Assembly: GCF_006970445.1 (NCBI RefSeq)
Contig: NZ_CP033877.1
Span: forward strand, 3,294,750-3,358,749
Direction: 5' to 3'
DNA length: 64,000 nt
DNA from: Stenotrophomonas maltophilia
GTDB lineage: Bacteria; Pseudomonadota; Gammaproteobacteria; Xanthomonadales; Xanthomonadaceae
Positions 47,503 through 58,100 of the stretch are shown piece after piece. Both the position numbers and the translations under genes were made by a program. The notes beneath the pieces were generated by a model. It searched no databases and had not been told where the DNA came from. It saw only the letters and a list, made by a program, of their open reading frames with translations. The stretch's first letter is position 1; every line of letters begins with the position of its first letter.

Positions 47503-48632
47503 CGGCTGCCCTCCTCACGGCCGCTCGGTCGCCCGGTCGGGCGGCCCACCGGCCGGCCCGGATCACGGGAAGCTTCCACCGCTGCACCCGGCAGCGACGG
47601 CATCACCACGTCCGGGTTCGCCACTGCGGCCGGGGCCGACGTGGTGGGACGGGTGTCGCCGGTCATCGGCACGTAGATCAGCTGGCGGCCATCGCCACCG
47701 ATCACCTTGCGGTTCTCGCTCAGCACCTGCTGCACGGTCTCCAGCCACAGGCGCTTGCGGGTCACTTCCGGGGCGTCCTTGTACTGGGCCTGCAACAGGC
47801 TGAAGCGCTGCGCGTCACCCTCGGCCTTGGACACCACGGCCTGCTTGTAGCCTTCGGCAGTGGTGCGGGCGCGCGAGGCCTGGCCTCGGGCTTCCGGCAC
47901 GACCTTGGCGGCATAGGCCTGGGCTTCGTTGATCAGGCGTTCCTTGACCTGCTGGGCACCGTTGACCTCGTCGAAGGCCGGCTTCACTTCCTCCGGCGGA
48001 CGGGCGTCCTGCAGGGTCAGGCCGGTCACGGTCAGGCCGGTCTTGAACGCCTTCAGCAGCGCCTGCAGGCGCTCCTCGGCAGCCACGGCCAGCGGGCCAC
48101 GGTTGTTCAGTACCGCGTTGAGGTCGGCACGGCCGACTTCCTCGCGCACCGCGCTCTGCGCCGACTGCTCCAGCACCTGGTTGGCATCGACCGTGCCGAA
48201 CAGATACTGCTGCGGGTCGTCGATGCGGTACTGGACGTTCAGCGAGACGTTGACGATGTTCTCGTCGCGGGTCAGCACCGGCACCTGGATCGAGAAGGTC
48301 TTGATCTCGGTGGCGTTGACCTTGGTGACCGATTCGATCGGCCACGGCAGCTTGAAGTTCGGGCCGGGCTGCAGGATGCGCGAGAACTGGCCGAAGCGCA
48401 GCACCACGCCACGCTGCTGTTCGCCGATCAGCTGGAAGCTGGAGAACAGCACCAGCAGCACGACAGCCGCCACCACCCAACGCATGATGCCGCCGTCGAA
48501 CAGGTCCTTCAGTGGCCCAGGCAGTCCGCCCCAGCCACCACCATTGCCACCGCCGCGCGACCCGAACGGCCCGCGTCGATTGTCCTCGGGGCCTTGTCCG
48601 CCCTTGTTGCCGCCGGGTGTATTCCAGGCCAT
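47499..48632 (-). CDS. hflK: FtsH protease activity modulator HflK
   Basis: Partner of HflC in the periplasm-facing cage around FtsH. The 377-residue protein has a Gly/Arg-rich cytosolic N-terminus (GNKGGQGPEDNRRGPFGSRG), one membrane helix (about 51-69) and an SPFH domain beginning GEQQRGVVLRFGQFSRILQPG. The C-terminal tail is Pro/Gly/Arg-rich. It is translationally coupled to hflC and divergent from the reductase gene. Confidence 0.95.
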   Translation of the reverse strand: MAWNTPGGNKGGQGPEDNRRGPFGSRGGGNGGGWGGLPGPLKDLFDGGIMRWVVAAVVLLVLFSSFQLIGEQQRGVVLRFGQFSRILQPGPNFKLPWPIESVTKVNATEIKTFSIQVPVLTRDENIVNVSLNVQYRIDDPQQYLFGTVDANQVLEQSAQSAVREEVGRADLNAVLNNRGPLAVAAEERLQALLKAFKTGLTVTGLTLQDARPPEEVKPAFDEVNGAQQVKERLINEAQAYAAKVVPEARGQASRARTTAEGYKQAVVSKAEGDAQRFSLLQAQYKDAPEVTRKRLWLETVQQVLSENRKVIGGDGRQLIYVPMTGDTRPTTSAPAAVANPDVVMPSLPGAAVEASRDPGRPVGRPTGRPSGREEGSR

Positions 48633-48785
48633 GCACGCTCCATCAAGATTTGGGCTGCGGCGCGGGCCCTTCCCGCGGCGCCAGCCGTGAAACCATTACC
48701 GATCATACAAGATGGGGCGGATCGGCAGGATCGAAAGGGGGACAACGGGGTAAGGTGGCGTTTTCCTCGAAGTCAGGCAACGCCG

Positions 48786-49781
48786 ATGGCCCCCACCACC
48801 CCGTTCACCGCCTTCCGCATCGAAAATGACGACGCTGGCTACCGCAGCGGCCTGGCCCAGCTCGGTGTCGACGACCTCAACCCCGGCCAGGTGCTGATCC
48901 GCGCCCATTGGTCCTCGGTCAACTACAAGGATGCCCTGGCCGGCACCGGCAAAGGCAAGATCCTGCGCCGCTTCCCGCTGGTGGGGGGTATCGACGTGGC
49001 CGGCACCGTGGTCGCCAGCACCGACCCGGACTGGCGTGAAGGTGACGCCGTGCTGGCCACCGGCTGCGGCCTGAGCGAGACCCGCGACGGCGGCTACAGC
49101 CAGTATGTGCGGCTGGAATCGCGTGCGGTGATCGCCCAGCCGGCCGGGCTGAGCCCGCGCGAGGCGATGGTATTGGGCACCGCCGGCTTCACTGCGGCCC
49201 TGGCCCTGCTGCGCATGCAGGACAACCGGCAGGCCCCGGAACTCGGCCCGCTGGCGGTCACCGGTGCCAGTGGTGGTGTCGGCGCGCTGGCGCTGTCGAT
49301 CTTCAGCCGGGCCGGCTATACCGTGCACGCGATCAGCGGCAAGCCCGACCAGACCGATTTCCTGCGCGCCATCGGCGCCACCGAGGTGCTGCCGCGCGAG
49401 ACACTGAGCGACACCGGCCCGCTGCAGTCCGCACGTTTCGGCGGGGGCCTGGACAATGCCGGCGGCGCCATGCTCGCCAGCCTGCTGGCGCAGACCGTGC
49501 CCTACGGCAGCGTGGTCAGCGCCGGCCTGGCGGCCAGCCCGACGCTGGACATGACGGTGATGCCCTTCATCCTGCGCGGTGTGTCGCTGCTCGGCGTGTC
49601 TTCGGCCAATGCACCGCGCCCGCTGCGCGAAGAGGTGTGGTCGCGCCTGGGCGGCGAATGGAAGCCACAGCATCTGGACCGCATCTGTACCGCCGAGGTC
49701 GGCCTTGATGGCCTGCCGGCAGTGTTCGAGCGGATGCTGGCGGGCGGATCGCTGGGCCGCACCGTGGTGCGGATCGACTGA
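48786..49781 (+). CDS. AcuI/YhdH-type acrylyl-CoA reductase (MDR superfamily)
   Basis: NADPH-dependent zinc-free medium-chain reductase of 331 residues. N-terminal catalytic domain VLIRAHWSSVNYKDALAGTGKGKI and GGIDVAGTVVAS, nucleotide-binding motif TGASGGVGALALSIF near residue 155, and the YhdH-type GLDNAGGAMLASLLAQ. AcuI proteins reduce acryloyl-CoA, a toxic intermediate. ATG 48786 is the start because similarity begins there; the frame runs further upstream through the hflK promoter region without support. Confidence 0.88.
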   Translation: MAPTTPFTAFRIENDDAGYRSGLAQLGVDDLNPGQVLIRAHWSSVNYKDALAGTGKGKILRRFPLVGGIDVAGTVVASTDPDWREGDAVLATGCGLSETRDGGYSQYVRLESRAVIAQPAGLSPREAMVLGTAGFTAALALLRMQDNRQAPELGPLAVTGASGGVGALALSIFSRAGYTVHAISGKPDQTDFLRAIGATEVLPRETLSDTGPLQSARFGGGLDNAGGAMLASLLAQTVPYGSVVSAGLAASPTLDMTVMPFILRGVSLLGVSSANAPRPLREEVWSRLGGEWKPQHLDRICTAEVGLDGLPAVFERMLAGGSLGRTVVRID

Positions 49782-49869
49782 ACGTCGCAGGCAGGCGACG
49801 GACGGCAGATGCGCCCCTCCCGCCGGTAATGAGCCCGCACTACACTGCGGGCATTACATGGGGAACAAC

Positions 49870-50241
49870 ATGGCACGCATTCTGATCGTCGACGACTCAC
49901 CGTCGCAGCTGTTGGGGATACAGCGCATCGTCGAGAAGCTCGGGCACCAGATCCTGACCGCCACCGATGGTGCCGCCGGGGTCGAAACCGCCAAAGCCGA
50001 GCTGCCCGACCTGGTCCTGATGGACGTGGTGATGCCCAATCTCAACGGCTTCCAGGCCACCCGCACCCTGGCCCGCGACGAGGCGACCCGGCATATCCCG
50101 GTGATCCTGGTGACCACCAAGGACCAGGACACCGACCGCATGTGGGGCATGCGCCAGGGCGCCAAGGCTTACATCACCAAGCCGTTCTCGGAAGACGAAC
50201 TGTCCGAGGTGCTGGAGCGCGTGTTCGCCGGCCAGGGCTGA
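49870..50241 (+). CDS. pilH: PilH-like single-domain response regulator
   Basis: CheY-like receiver of 123 residues. It begins MARILIVDDSPSQLLGIQRI, with the phospho-acceptor in DLVLMDVVMPNLNGFQATR, the Thr in ILVTTKDQDTDRMWGMRQGA and the Lys in YITKPFSEDEL. MDVVMP-LNGFQATR and VTTKDQ-TD closely resemble PilH of the type IV pilus chemosensory pathway, which controls twitching. No pilG/I/J partner is adjacent, so the symbol is likely but not certain. GGGGAA precedes ATG 49870; ATG 49858 is an alternative. Confidence 0.8.
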   Translation: MARILIVDDSPSQLLGIQRIVEKLGHQILTATDGAAGVETAKAELPDLVLMDVVMPNLNGFQATRTLARDEATRHIPVILVTTKDQDTDRMWGMRQGAKAYITKPFSEDELSEVLERVFAGQG

Positions 50242-50251
50242 GACGCGCGCG

Positions 50252-50327
50252 GTAGTGCCGGCCGCTGGCCGGCAACCACGCATCACCGTCCCGGGTAATG
50301 ACATTGCCGGCCAGCGGCCGGCACTAC
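50252..50327. repeat. SMAG REP pair between convergent genes
   Basis: GTAG unit 50252-50274 and inverted CTAC-ended unit 50305-50327, both with the perfect TGCCGGCC/GGCCGGCA stem. They fill the gap between pilH and cbpA and may end both transcripts. Confidence 0.88.
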
Positions 50328-50339
50328 CGCAAGGCGTGC

Positions 50340-51233
50340 TCAGATTGACTCGCCGAAGGCCTTGGCCAGGTTGCGGTAGGCCTTCTTCTGCGCTTCGTCG
50401 GTCGCGGCCGGAGCCACGATCTCGATTTCGACGATCTGGTCGCCCTCCGGATTGCCCGGCAGGCCACGACCGCGCAGGCGCAGCTTGCGACCGGCATCGG
50501 AGTCGGCCGGGATCTTCAACTCCACCGCACCGCCCAGGGTCGGCACGCTGATGCTGGTGCCCAGGGCGGCCTGCCACGGGGTCACCGGCAACGTATAGAG
50601 GATGTTGCGGCCATCGACCTCGAATTGCGGGTGTGCGGCGTACTCCACTTCCAGCAGCAGGTTGCCGCCATGGTTGCCCTGCCCTGCCAGGCGGATCACC
50701 TGGCCCGGACGGATGCCCTTGGGCACGCGCACGTCCAGCTGCTTGCCGTTGACGGTGATGCGCAGGCTGTCGCCGCTGTAGGCCGCTTCCAGCGGTACCG
50801 ACAGCTTGGCGCGGGTGTCGCGGTTGGGTGCGTGCCCCTGGCTGCTGAAGCCCGGGCCAGGACCTGCACCGCCACCGCCACGCTGGCGCGCGAACAGGCT
50901 TTCGAAGAAGTCGCTGAAGCCGCCATTGGGGCCACCACCGCCGAACACTTCCTCGAAATTGAAACCACCAGCGCCGCCGTAGTTCGGCGGCACGTTGAAC
51001 TCCTCGCCCGGGCGATAGCCCTGCGCGCGCAGCTGGTCGTAGGCCGCACGCTTTTCCGGATCGCGCAGCGCCTCGTAGGCCTCGTTGACCGCCTTGAACT
51101 TGTCTTCGGCCCCGGCCTCCTTGCTGACGTCCGGGTGGTACTTGCGTGCCAGCCGGCGGTAGGCGGTCTTGATCTCCGCCTCGCCCGCGCTCGGTTCCAC
51201 CCCCAGGGTGGCGTAGTAATCCTTGAATTCCAT
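50340..51233 (-). CDS. cbpA: Curved-DNA-binding DnaJ-class co-chaperone
   Basis: DnaJ-like protein of 297 residues without a zinc domain. The J-domain (1-70) has HPD at 33-35 for DnaK stimulation. A Gly-rich, Phe-containing linker (FNFEEVFGGGGPNGGFSDFFESLF) follows, then two beta-rich C-terminal substrate domains (DTRAKLSVPLEAAYSGD.., HPQFEVDGRNILYTLPVTPWQAALG). No CxxCxGxG motifs are present, separating it from DnaJ. CbpM is not adjacent. Confidence 0.92.
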   Translation of the reverse strand: MEFKDYYATLGVEPSAGEAEIKTAYRRLARKYHPDVSKEAGAEDKFKAVNEAYEALRDPEKRAAYDQLRAQGYRPGEEFNVPPNYGGAGGFNFEEVFGGGGPNGGFSDFFESLFARQRGGGGAGPGPGFSSQGHAPNRDTRAKLSVPLEAAYSGDSLRITVNGKQLDVRVPKGIRPGQVIRLAGQGNHGGNLLLEVEYAAHPQFEVDGRNILYTLPVTPWQAALGTSISVPTLGGAVELKIPADSDAGRKLRLRGRGLPGNPEGDQIVEIEIVAPAATDEAQKKAYRNLAKAFGESI

Positions 51234-51494
51234 CCAGCTACCTCGATCTGCTTCGGCCGCGCCGGTGGCGCCGCCCCGGGTTCATTCTACGCGCCGGCGA
51301 TGCTACGCCGCCCCTCGTGCGGCCCCGGTGAGGCCGACTGATCCTGCGCAATGCGGCTGCCATCCCGATACCCCAGGCTGTGGCTGGAAGCCCGCGCCGC
51401 AAAGCCTGAAGATGGGGCCTGCACACCGGTTTTCCAATGTCTTGACGCCCCTGTCCCATCCGGCCCACTAGCCTGCCCCAGCAAGGAGTTCCCC

Positions 51495-51977
51495 ATGACC
51501 ATCCATGTCGGCGACCGCATTCCGGAAGTGACCCTCAAGCGCATCCGCGAGGGCATCGAAACGCTCGATACGCATTCGCTGTTCGACGCGCGCAAGGTGG
51601 TGCTGTTCGCCGTACCCGGCGCGTTCACCCCGACCTGTTCGGCGCGCCACCTGCCCGGCTACGTCGAGAAGTTCCAGGCCTTCCGCCAGCGCGGCATCGA
51701 TGTCTACTGCATGGCCGTCAACGACCCGTTCGTGATGAAGGCCTGGGCTGCCGACCAGAGCGTGCCCGACGGCCTGCTGATGCTGTCCGACGGCAATGCC
51801 GAACTGACCCGCGCGCTCGGCCTGGAGCTCGACGCCAGCGCCTCGGGCATGGGCATCCGCTCACGCCGGTTCGCGCTGTACGTGGTGGATGGCGTGGTGC
51901 GTGCGGCCTGGATCGAGCAGCCGGGCCAGTTCGAGGTGTCTTCGGCCGAGTACGTGCTGGAGCACCTGCCTACCTGA
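51495..51977 (+). CDS. Peroxiredoxin (Prx5/redoxin type)
   Basis: Thiol peroxidase of 160 residues that reduces hydroperoxides. The peroxidatic Cys48 is in PGAFTPTCSARHLPGY, and the family-wide Arg is in GIRSRRFALYVVDG. No second conserved cysteine next to it suggests a 1-Cys or glutathione-linked mechanism. AAGGAG precedes ATG 51495, so the longer in-frame form from 51351 is rejected. Next to a ferritin-like gene, it fits an oxidative-stress context. Confidence 0.92.
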   Translation: MTIHVGDRIPEVTLKRIREGIETLDTHSLFDARKVVLFAVPGAFTPTCSARHLPGYVEKFQAFRQRGIDVYCMAVNDPFVMKAWAADQSVPDGLLMLSDGNAELTRALGLELDASASGMGIRSRRFALYVVDGVVRAAWIEQPGQFEVSSAEYVLEHLPT

Positions 51978-52006
51978 TTCCCCACCGCAAGAGGAAACGG
52001 CCAGCC

Positions 52007-52582
52007 ATGTCCAGCAAGCCAGCCAAAACCGCAAAGCCCGCCGCAAACGTGCCCGGCATCAGTGACCGCAAGACCCTGCGCGAACGCGCCCGGCGCAACA
52101 TCGAAGACGGAGCCATCACCGACAGCTACAGCGCCGACCGCAAGGTGGTGATCAAGCTGCTCAACGACGCACTGGCCACCGAATACGTGTGCGTGCTGCG
52201 CTACTACCGGCACTACTTCATGGCCAAGGGCATGCTGGCCGACGCGGTCAAGGCCGAGTTCCTCGAGCATGCACAGCAGGAGCAGGCGCATGCCGGCAAG
52301 CTGGCCGAGCGCATCGTCCAGCTTGGCGGCGAGCCGGATCTCAACCCGGATACGCTGACCGCGCGCTCGCATGCCGAATACAAGGAAGGCGGCGACCTGC
52401 GCGACATGGTCCGCGAGAACTTGGTGGCCGAACGGATTGCCATCGACAGCTACCGCGAGATGATCAACTTCATCGGCGACCGCGACACCACTACCAAGCG
52501 CATCCTCGAGGAGATCCTGGCGCAGGAAGAGGAACACGCCGACGAGTTTGCCGACCTGCTGGACGGGTGGATCGGGGAATGA
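52007..52582 (+). CDS. Ferritin-like/bacterioferritin-related protein
   Basis: A 191-residue four-helix di-iron carboxylate protein. Candidate iron ligands are E in ALATEYVCVLRYYRHYF, ExxH-like EHAQQEQAHAGK, E in LVAERIAIDSYREM, and EEEHADEF. The basic Lys/Ala N-terminus (SSKPAKTAKPAA) could bind DNA as in Dps-like proteins, which is an inference. AGAGGA precedes ATG 52007. It follows the peroxiredoxin by 29 bp, probably one operon that stores iron and removes peroxide. Confidence 0.85.
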   Translation: MSSKPAKTAKPAANVPGISDRKTLRERARRNIEDGAITDSYSADRKVVIKLLNDALATEYVCVLRYYRHYFMAKGMLADAVKAEFLEHAQQEQAHAGKLAERIVQLGGEPDLNPDTLTARSHAEYKEGGDLRDMVRENLVAERIAIDSYREMINFIGDRDTTTKRILEEILAQEEEHADEFADLLDGWIGE

Positions 52583-52586
52583 TCCG

Positions 52587-52699
52587 GTAGATGCCCACCT
52601 TGGTGGGCGCTTCGCCGCGTGCCAACCAAGGTTGGCACCTACCAGAGCACGAAGGTGTCATTGGCGCTGGACCGAGTGCCGACCAAGGTCGGCATCTAC
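52587..52699. repeat. Cluster of three GTAG-type palindromes
   Basis: Units at 52587-52608 (ATGCCCACC stem, +), 52619-52642 (GTGCCAACC stem, -) and 52677-52699 (TGCCGACC stem, -). The last runs into the 3' end of pbpC. Confidence 0.8.
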
Positions 52700-55077
52700 C
52701 TGAGGACGTTGAAGCGCACCTGCGTCCATGCGCCATCTGCCGCCAGCGCGGTCAGGGTGTGTGCACCCGGATCGGCGAACTCGCGCTGCATCAACTGCGC
52801 ACCGTGGGTCTGTGCGATCCAGCGTCCATCCAGCAACCAGTCCACCGCCTGCTCGCTGCCCAGCGCGCGCAGCTGCAGGCGCACGCCATGTTCCGAATTC
52901 GGCGCGCGCGCCAGCGTGGCGCCATCATTGAGTCCGTCCACGTGCAGCGCGACGCTGGCCTCCCGCCCGTCGTCGCGACAGTCCGGCGACAGCGCCGGCA
53001 GTTGCGAGGCCTCGCGCGTGGCCTTGGGTAGCCACGGTGACAACAACGCCGGCCAACGCGCGATCTCACGAGCGACTTCCTCATGCGGCAGACGGCAATC
53101 AGCGGATACACGCAGTCCGGTCCGCGCATCGGCCAGGTACCGCTGCCGGCCCGGCTGCCAGCGCCGCGCCTCGCGTTCGGGGAAGGTCGGCGGTGCCGCG
53201 CCCTCCAGCAGGTAGGCCGACATCCGCCGCTGGCACAGTGCCGCGGGCAGCCCTTCGGCACGTTCGCCGGTGGGCCAGCACACATCCTCCTGGCTGACAC
53301 TGGCCGGCATTGGCGCAGCAGCGGAATCGCCACGCTGGCGCGGCAGGCTGTCCACCACTTCGAACATCAGCGGCAGTGCGGTGACCGCACCATACTGGCC
53401 CGGTAACGGCGTGCCGTCTGGCCGGCCCACCCACACGCCCACGGTGTAGTGGCGGGTACTGCCGATGGCCCACGCATCGCGGTACCCGTAACTGGTGCCG
53501 GTCTTCCACGCCACGCGCGGGCGGCCACCGACATCGAACGTACCGACGCTGTATCCCGGGCGCGGGTTCGATTCCAGCATCTCGCGCACGATCCAGCTGG
53601 CACCCGGCGAGGCCAGGCGCCGCTCGATCATCGGCTCGTCGTCGGTGTAACGCACGCGGCCGGCGATGCCGTTGCGGTTGAGCGCAGCGAACGCGCCGAC
53701 CAGGTCTTCCAACCGCGCGCCGGTGCCGCCCAGGATCAGCGACAGGTTGGGCGTGCTGCCCGGCGGGAAGCGCAGCTGGATGCCGGAGTGCGACAGGCGT
53801 GCGGCGAAGCGCCCGGCGCCGACCCGCTGCAGCAGGTCCACCGAGGGCACGTTGAGCGACAGCCGCAATGCGCTGGAGGCACCAATCGGCCCATTGAAGG
53901 CCATGTCGAAGTTGCCGGGGCGATAGCTGCCGAAACTCTGCGGCGCATCGACCAGCAGGCTTTCCGAATGGATCAGGCCATCGTCCAGCGCCATCGCATA
54001 CAGGAACGGCTTGAGCGTGGAGCCCGGCGACCGCCAGGCCTGCACCATGTCCACGTGGCCAAGGCGCTGACGGTCGCCGAACGCCAGCGTGCCGACATAG
54101 GCGCGTGCCTGCAGGGTCTGGTTGTCGACCACCAGCAGCGCTGCCGAGGTGCGCTCGGGCAGCGTCGAGAAATAGCTGGCCACGCGTTCTTCCAGCGTGC
54201 GCTGCAGGCCGATGTCGATGCTGCTCTGGATGCGTGCCTGGCCCGGATGCGCCGAGTGCAGGCGCTGCGCCAGCAGTGCCGCGTGCAGCGGCGGCCGCAG
54301 CGAGCGCGCCACCACGTTCTCGATGCGCGCATCCTCCACTTCCTCCGGCGTCCACGCGCCCAGTTCGGCCATGCGTGACAGCACCTTGTCACGCGCCTTC
54401 TGCGCGGCTTCCGGATGGCGGTCCGGGCGCAGCCGGCTCGGCGCCTGTGGCAGCACCGCCAGCAGCGCGGCTTCGGCATGCGACAACTGCGCCGCCGGCT
54501 TGCCAAGATAGGCCCAGCTGGCCGCTTCCACCCCCTCGATGGTGCCGCCGTAGGGCGCGCGCTCCAGATACAGCGCCAGGATCTGCTGCTTGCTCAGATG
54601 CACTTCCAGCTGCACCGCGCGCAGCATCTGCTTGAGCTTGCCCCAGGGCGTGCGTGTATGCGGATCGAGGATGCGGGCGACCTGCATGGTCAGGGTCGAG
54701 CCACCGGAAACAATGCGGCCGCCGCGCAGCAGCTGCCCGCTGGCACGCAGGATCGCCAGCGGGTTGATGCCCGGATGGCGCCAGAACCAGCGGTCTTCGT
54801 AGGTCAGCAACGCCTGCAGGTACAGCGGCGAGACGCTGTCGATGGAAGCCGGATAGCGCCACACGCCCTCGGCATCGGCGAACGCACGCAACGGCGTACC
54901 GTCGGCAGCCACCACCAGGGTGCTGGTATCACGCTGCTTCGGCAGCGGCGGCGGGAAGGCGAAATCCAGCACCAGCAGCAGCGCCAGCGTGGCCGCCGCA
55001 CCCCAGCGCAGCCATGGCCACAGCGGCCGCAGCCGGCGGCGCAGGGCCGCCAGCCGGGTCGTCATCGTGTTCTTCAT
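52696..55077 (-). CDS. pbpC: Penicillin-binding protein 1C
   Basis: Class A bifunctional peptidoglycan synthase of 793 residues. One N-terminal membrane helix (about 19-37), a glycosyltransferase-51 domain (TYEDRWFWRHPGINPLAI with the catalytic Glu; SGGSTLTMQVAR), and a transpeptidase domain with the active Ser353 in SPGSTLKP and KTGTSYGYRD. The C-terminal PBP1C-specific domain follows. It is transcribed just after the alpha-2-macroglobulin gene (49-bp gap), the conserved pairing in which the macroglobulin is thought to protect the periplasm while PBP1C repairs the wall. Confidence 0.96.
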   Translation of the reverse strand: MKNTMTTRLAALRRRLRPLWPWLRWGAAATLALLLVLDFAFPPPLPKQRDTSTLVVAADGTPLRAFADAEGVWRYPASIDSVSPLYLQALLTYEDRWFWRHPGINPLAILRASGQLLRGGRIVSGGSTLTMQVARILDPHTRTPWGKLKQMLRAVQLEVHLSKQQILALYLERAPYGGTIEGVEAASWAYLGKPAAQLSHAEAALLAVLPQAPSRLRPDRHPEAAQKARDKVLSRMAELGAWTPEEVEDARIENVVARSLRPPLHAALLAQRLHSAHPGQARIQSSIDIGLQRTLEERVASYFSTLPERTSAALLVVDNQTLQARAYVGTLAFGDRQRLGHVDMVQAWRSPGSTLKPFLYAMALDDGLIHSESLLVDAPQSFGSYRPGNFDMAFNGPIGASSALRLSLNVPSVDLLQRVGAGRFAARLSHSGIQLRFPPGSTPNLSLILGGTGARLEDLVGAFAALNRNGIAGRVRYTDDEPMIERRLASPGASWIVREMLESNPRPGYSVGTFDVGGRPRVAWKTGTSYGYRDAWAIGSTRHYTVGVWVGRPDGTPLPGQYGAVTALPLMFEVVDSLPRQRGDSAAAPMPASVSQEDVCWPTGERAEGLPAALCQRRMSAYLLEGAAPPTFPEREARRWQPGRQRYLADARTGLRVSADCRLPHEEVAREIARWPALLSPWLPKATREASQLPALSPDCRDDGREASVALHVDGLNDGATLARAPNSEHGVRLQLRALGSEQAVDWLLDGRWIAQTHGAQLMQREFADPGAHTLTALAADGAWTQVRFNVLR

Positions 55078-55126
55078 TGCGGGTTGCCAGCAGGACGGGC
55101 CGCGCCGTCGCGGCCCGTCCGCGCGG

Positions 55127-58100
55127 TCACGGCTGTACCACCGTGATCGTGGTCGGGTTGCTGCGGCCGACGCCGCGCAGCTGCGGCCGGTACATGTCCT
55201 CCACCAGCGGCGGCGGCACCGAGTAGGTTCCCGGCGTCACCGCGCGCACCAGGTAGAACACGTTGGCCTTGCTGCCACGCGAGAGCTTCAGCGCGGCCAC
55301 GTAGCGGTCGTCGCGGAACTCCTCGTGCTTGGTATCGGCGGCTTCACCACGATCGCTGATGGTGATGCCATCGACCACCACGTCGGCCCACTGCTTGGCA
55401 TCGCCCAGGTTGAAGTTCTCGATCTCCAGGCCCGCCGGCAGCAGATCGGTCAGCAGTGCATCGGGCATCGTGGTGTCGGCGGTAACGGTGACACGCACGA
55501 TCAGTGCTTCGCCTTCCTTCAGCGGGCGCGGCGACCACGGCTTGCCATCGGTGCCGTAGTAGCTGCGCTCAATGCCCAGCACGCTGTTGTCCGGCGCCGG
55601 TGCGCTGCGCGGAATACCGGCCACGTCGATGCTGGCGAACATCGGCGGCTGCCCCTGCGGGGTGAAGCGCACGCCGCTGGCCAGCTCACTGGCGCTGAAG
55701 TTGCGGCCGAACAGCTTGCGCTCGCCGATGGCTTCGGTGTTGCCACCGATCACCAGCTCACCGGCCACCAGCGCCTTCTGGTTGGCAGCAAGCGCCTTGC
55801 CGAGGCGGGCAATCGCCACCTGTTCCTGCGTGCTCAGCCACATCCAGCCGGCATTGCGGCGCGCATCCAGGCCACGGCCAAGATCGACCGCACGCGCATC
55901 CCAGGCCGGCTTGGCCAGCTTGTTTTCGTGGGTCAGCGCGATCATCAGCGCGTCATCACGGATCGCACTGCCGTAGTCGCCGAAGTAGGACGGGCGTTCG
56001 CTGCTGGACTTGGCGAAGGCTGCGGCCAGCGCGGCCTGGCCACGCTTGGCATCACCCTGCAGCGACAGCGCCACGCCCAGATGGACCAGCGACAGGCCGC
56101 CGACCGCCTTGCTGCGCTCGTTGTCGTACAGCGTGCGCAGGGTGCCCAGCGGCGCACGGTTGACCCGGGCCAGCACGTAGCCCGAATACGCCTGGTTGGC
56201 GAACTTCAGCTTCTCGCGGTCGTCCTGGCCGTAGAACTGGTTGCCGCCGGACAGCAGATCCTCGCTGAGACGGTTGAGCGCCTTCTGCAGCACATTGTCG
56301 GGCACCGCGAAACCGGCGTCCTTGGCATCGAGCAGGAACTCGGTGATGTACGGGGTCAGCCACGGGTTCACGTAGCCGTCGTCACCCCACATCGAGAAGT
56401 TGCCGTTGGCCACCTGCATCGACGCCAGGCGACCGAACGCACCTTCCATGCGCTCGCGGCGGGTCTTGGCATCCAGGCCGTCGGCACCGAGCATCGACGA
56501 TGTCGCCTGGTCCAGGATCAGCGCGGCGTAGCCCTTGCTGGTGGTCTGCTCGGCACAGCCGTACGGGTAGTTCAGCGCGCCCTGCAGCGCACTGGCGAAC
56601 GGGATCGGCGGCAGCGGGCTGACCAGCAGGCGGGCATTCACCGACTCGGACATCAGGCCATCGGTCAGGCTGTTGTCGAGGCTGACCGCGGCCAGCGGAT
56701 CGAGCGTGCGCACCTGCGAACGCAGCACCTGCGGCCACGCCGCACGCACTGGCAGGTCGTAGCGGCGATCGGCCTTGAAGCCGTTGCCATCCACCCGCAC
56801 GCGCACCTTGGCCACGCTGTGGCCTTCGCGTGCCGACAAGGGGAAGCTCAGCGTGGTCTTGGCATCGGCATTCAACTGCACGCTGCGGCTGCCCTCGCCC
56901 AGGTTCAACGGGCCTTCGCTTTCCACCTTCACGTTGAACTGGCCCGGCTTACCGGTGAAGTTCTGCACGTCCAGGGTCACGGTGCTGCGGTCGCCCGGGG
57001 CCAGCACGCGCGGCATGCTGGCTTCGGCCAGGATCGGCGCGCGCACGATGGTTTCCACATCGCGCTTGCCATACTGGTCATCGCTGTAGACCAGCGCCGA
57101 CACGCGCAGGGTGCCATTGAAGTCCGGCACCTTCAGGCGGATGCGGGCATTGCCCTTGGCATCCAGCTGCACCGGGCCGGAGAACAGGTCCACGGTCTGC
57201 ACGCGTGCGGTCGGACGCTTGGCCTGCGGCAACGCCTGCAGCGCCATGTCGCCACCGAACTTCAGCTTGCCGGCACCGCCATCGAAGCTCTCGATCACCC
57301 GGCTGTAGATATCGTAGGCATCGATGCCGAGGCGACGCTGGGCGAAGAAGTGCGCACCGGCGTCGGGCACCGGGAAGCGGGTGATGTTGAGGATGCCCAC
57401 GTCCACCGCCGAAACGGTGACGTGCGCGGTCTTGCCGGCCAGCTGCGGCGCACTGACGGTTACCGGTAGGTCCTGCTCCGGCCGCATCTGCTTGGGCGCG
57501 ACCAGGCCGACGGCCACGGTGCGGCCCTTGCGGTCCATCGGCACATGCACCACGCCCACGGCACGGGCCGGAGTGATCTTGCTCGGCGCACTGCCGCCAC
57601 GGAACACCAGCGCGGTGATGTAGACGTCGTGGCGTTCCCAGTCGGCGGTGACCGGAATCTTGAAGGTCGAGCCCGGCTTGGCCTCGATGTCCTGCACGTA
57701 CAGCATGCGGTCGGTCTCGACCATCAGGATGCCCTTGCCGGCGTGCGGCGGGGTCACCGTCACCTCCAGGGTGTCACCGGCCTTGTAGCCGGTCTTGTCC
57801 AGGCCCAGCTTGACCTTGTCCGGGCGTGCATCCAGGCCACGGTTGTCATCGCCCCAGCTCCAGCCGGCGCGGAACGGGTAACGGCTGGTCAGGCCGGTGG
57901 ACGGATCGAACACGTCCACCCGGTACTCGCCCCACTCCACCGGGAAATCAAAGGCGACCGCGCTGCTGCCGGCATCGACGGTGCGGGTTTCCTTGTTCTC
58001 GAAACGGCGGGTGAAGTCGTAGTCCCAGCGGTTGTCGTTGAAGGTCCAGTGGTAGTCGCGCAGCTCGCGCACCAGGGTGATCTTCAGGCCCTTGGCCGGC

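Noticed and set aside
52587..52699. Clustered palindromes resembling a tiny CRISPR array
   Set aside because: Units alternate in orientation, have different stems and irregular spacing, and no cas genes are nearby. They are GTAG REP elements.
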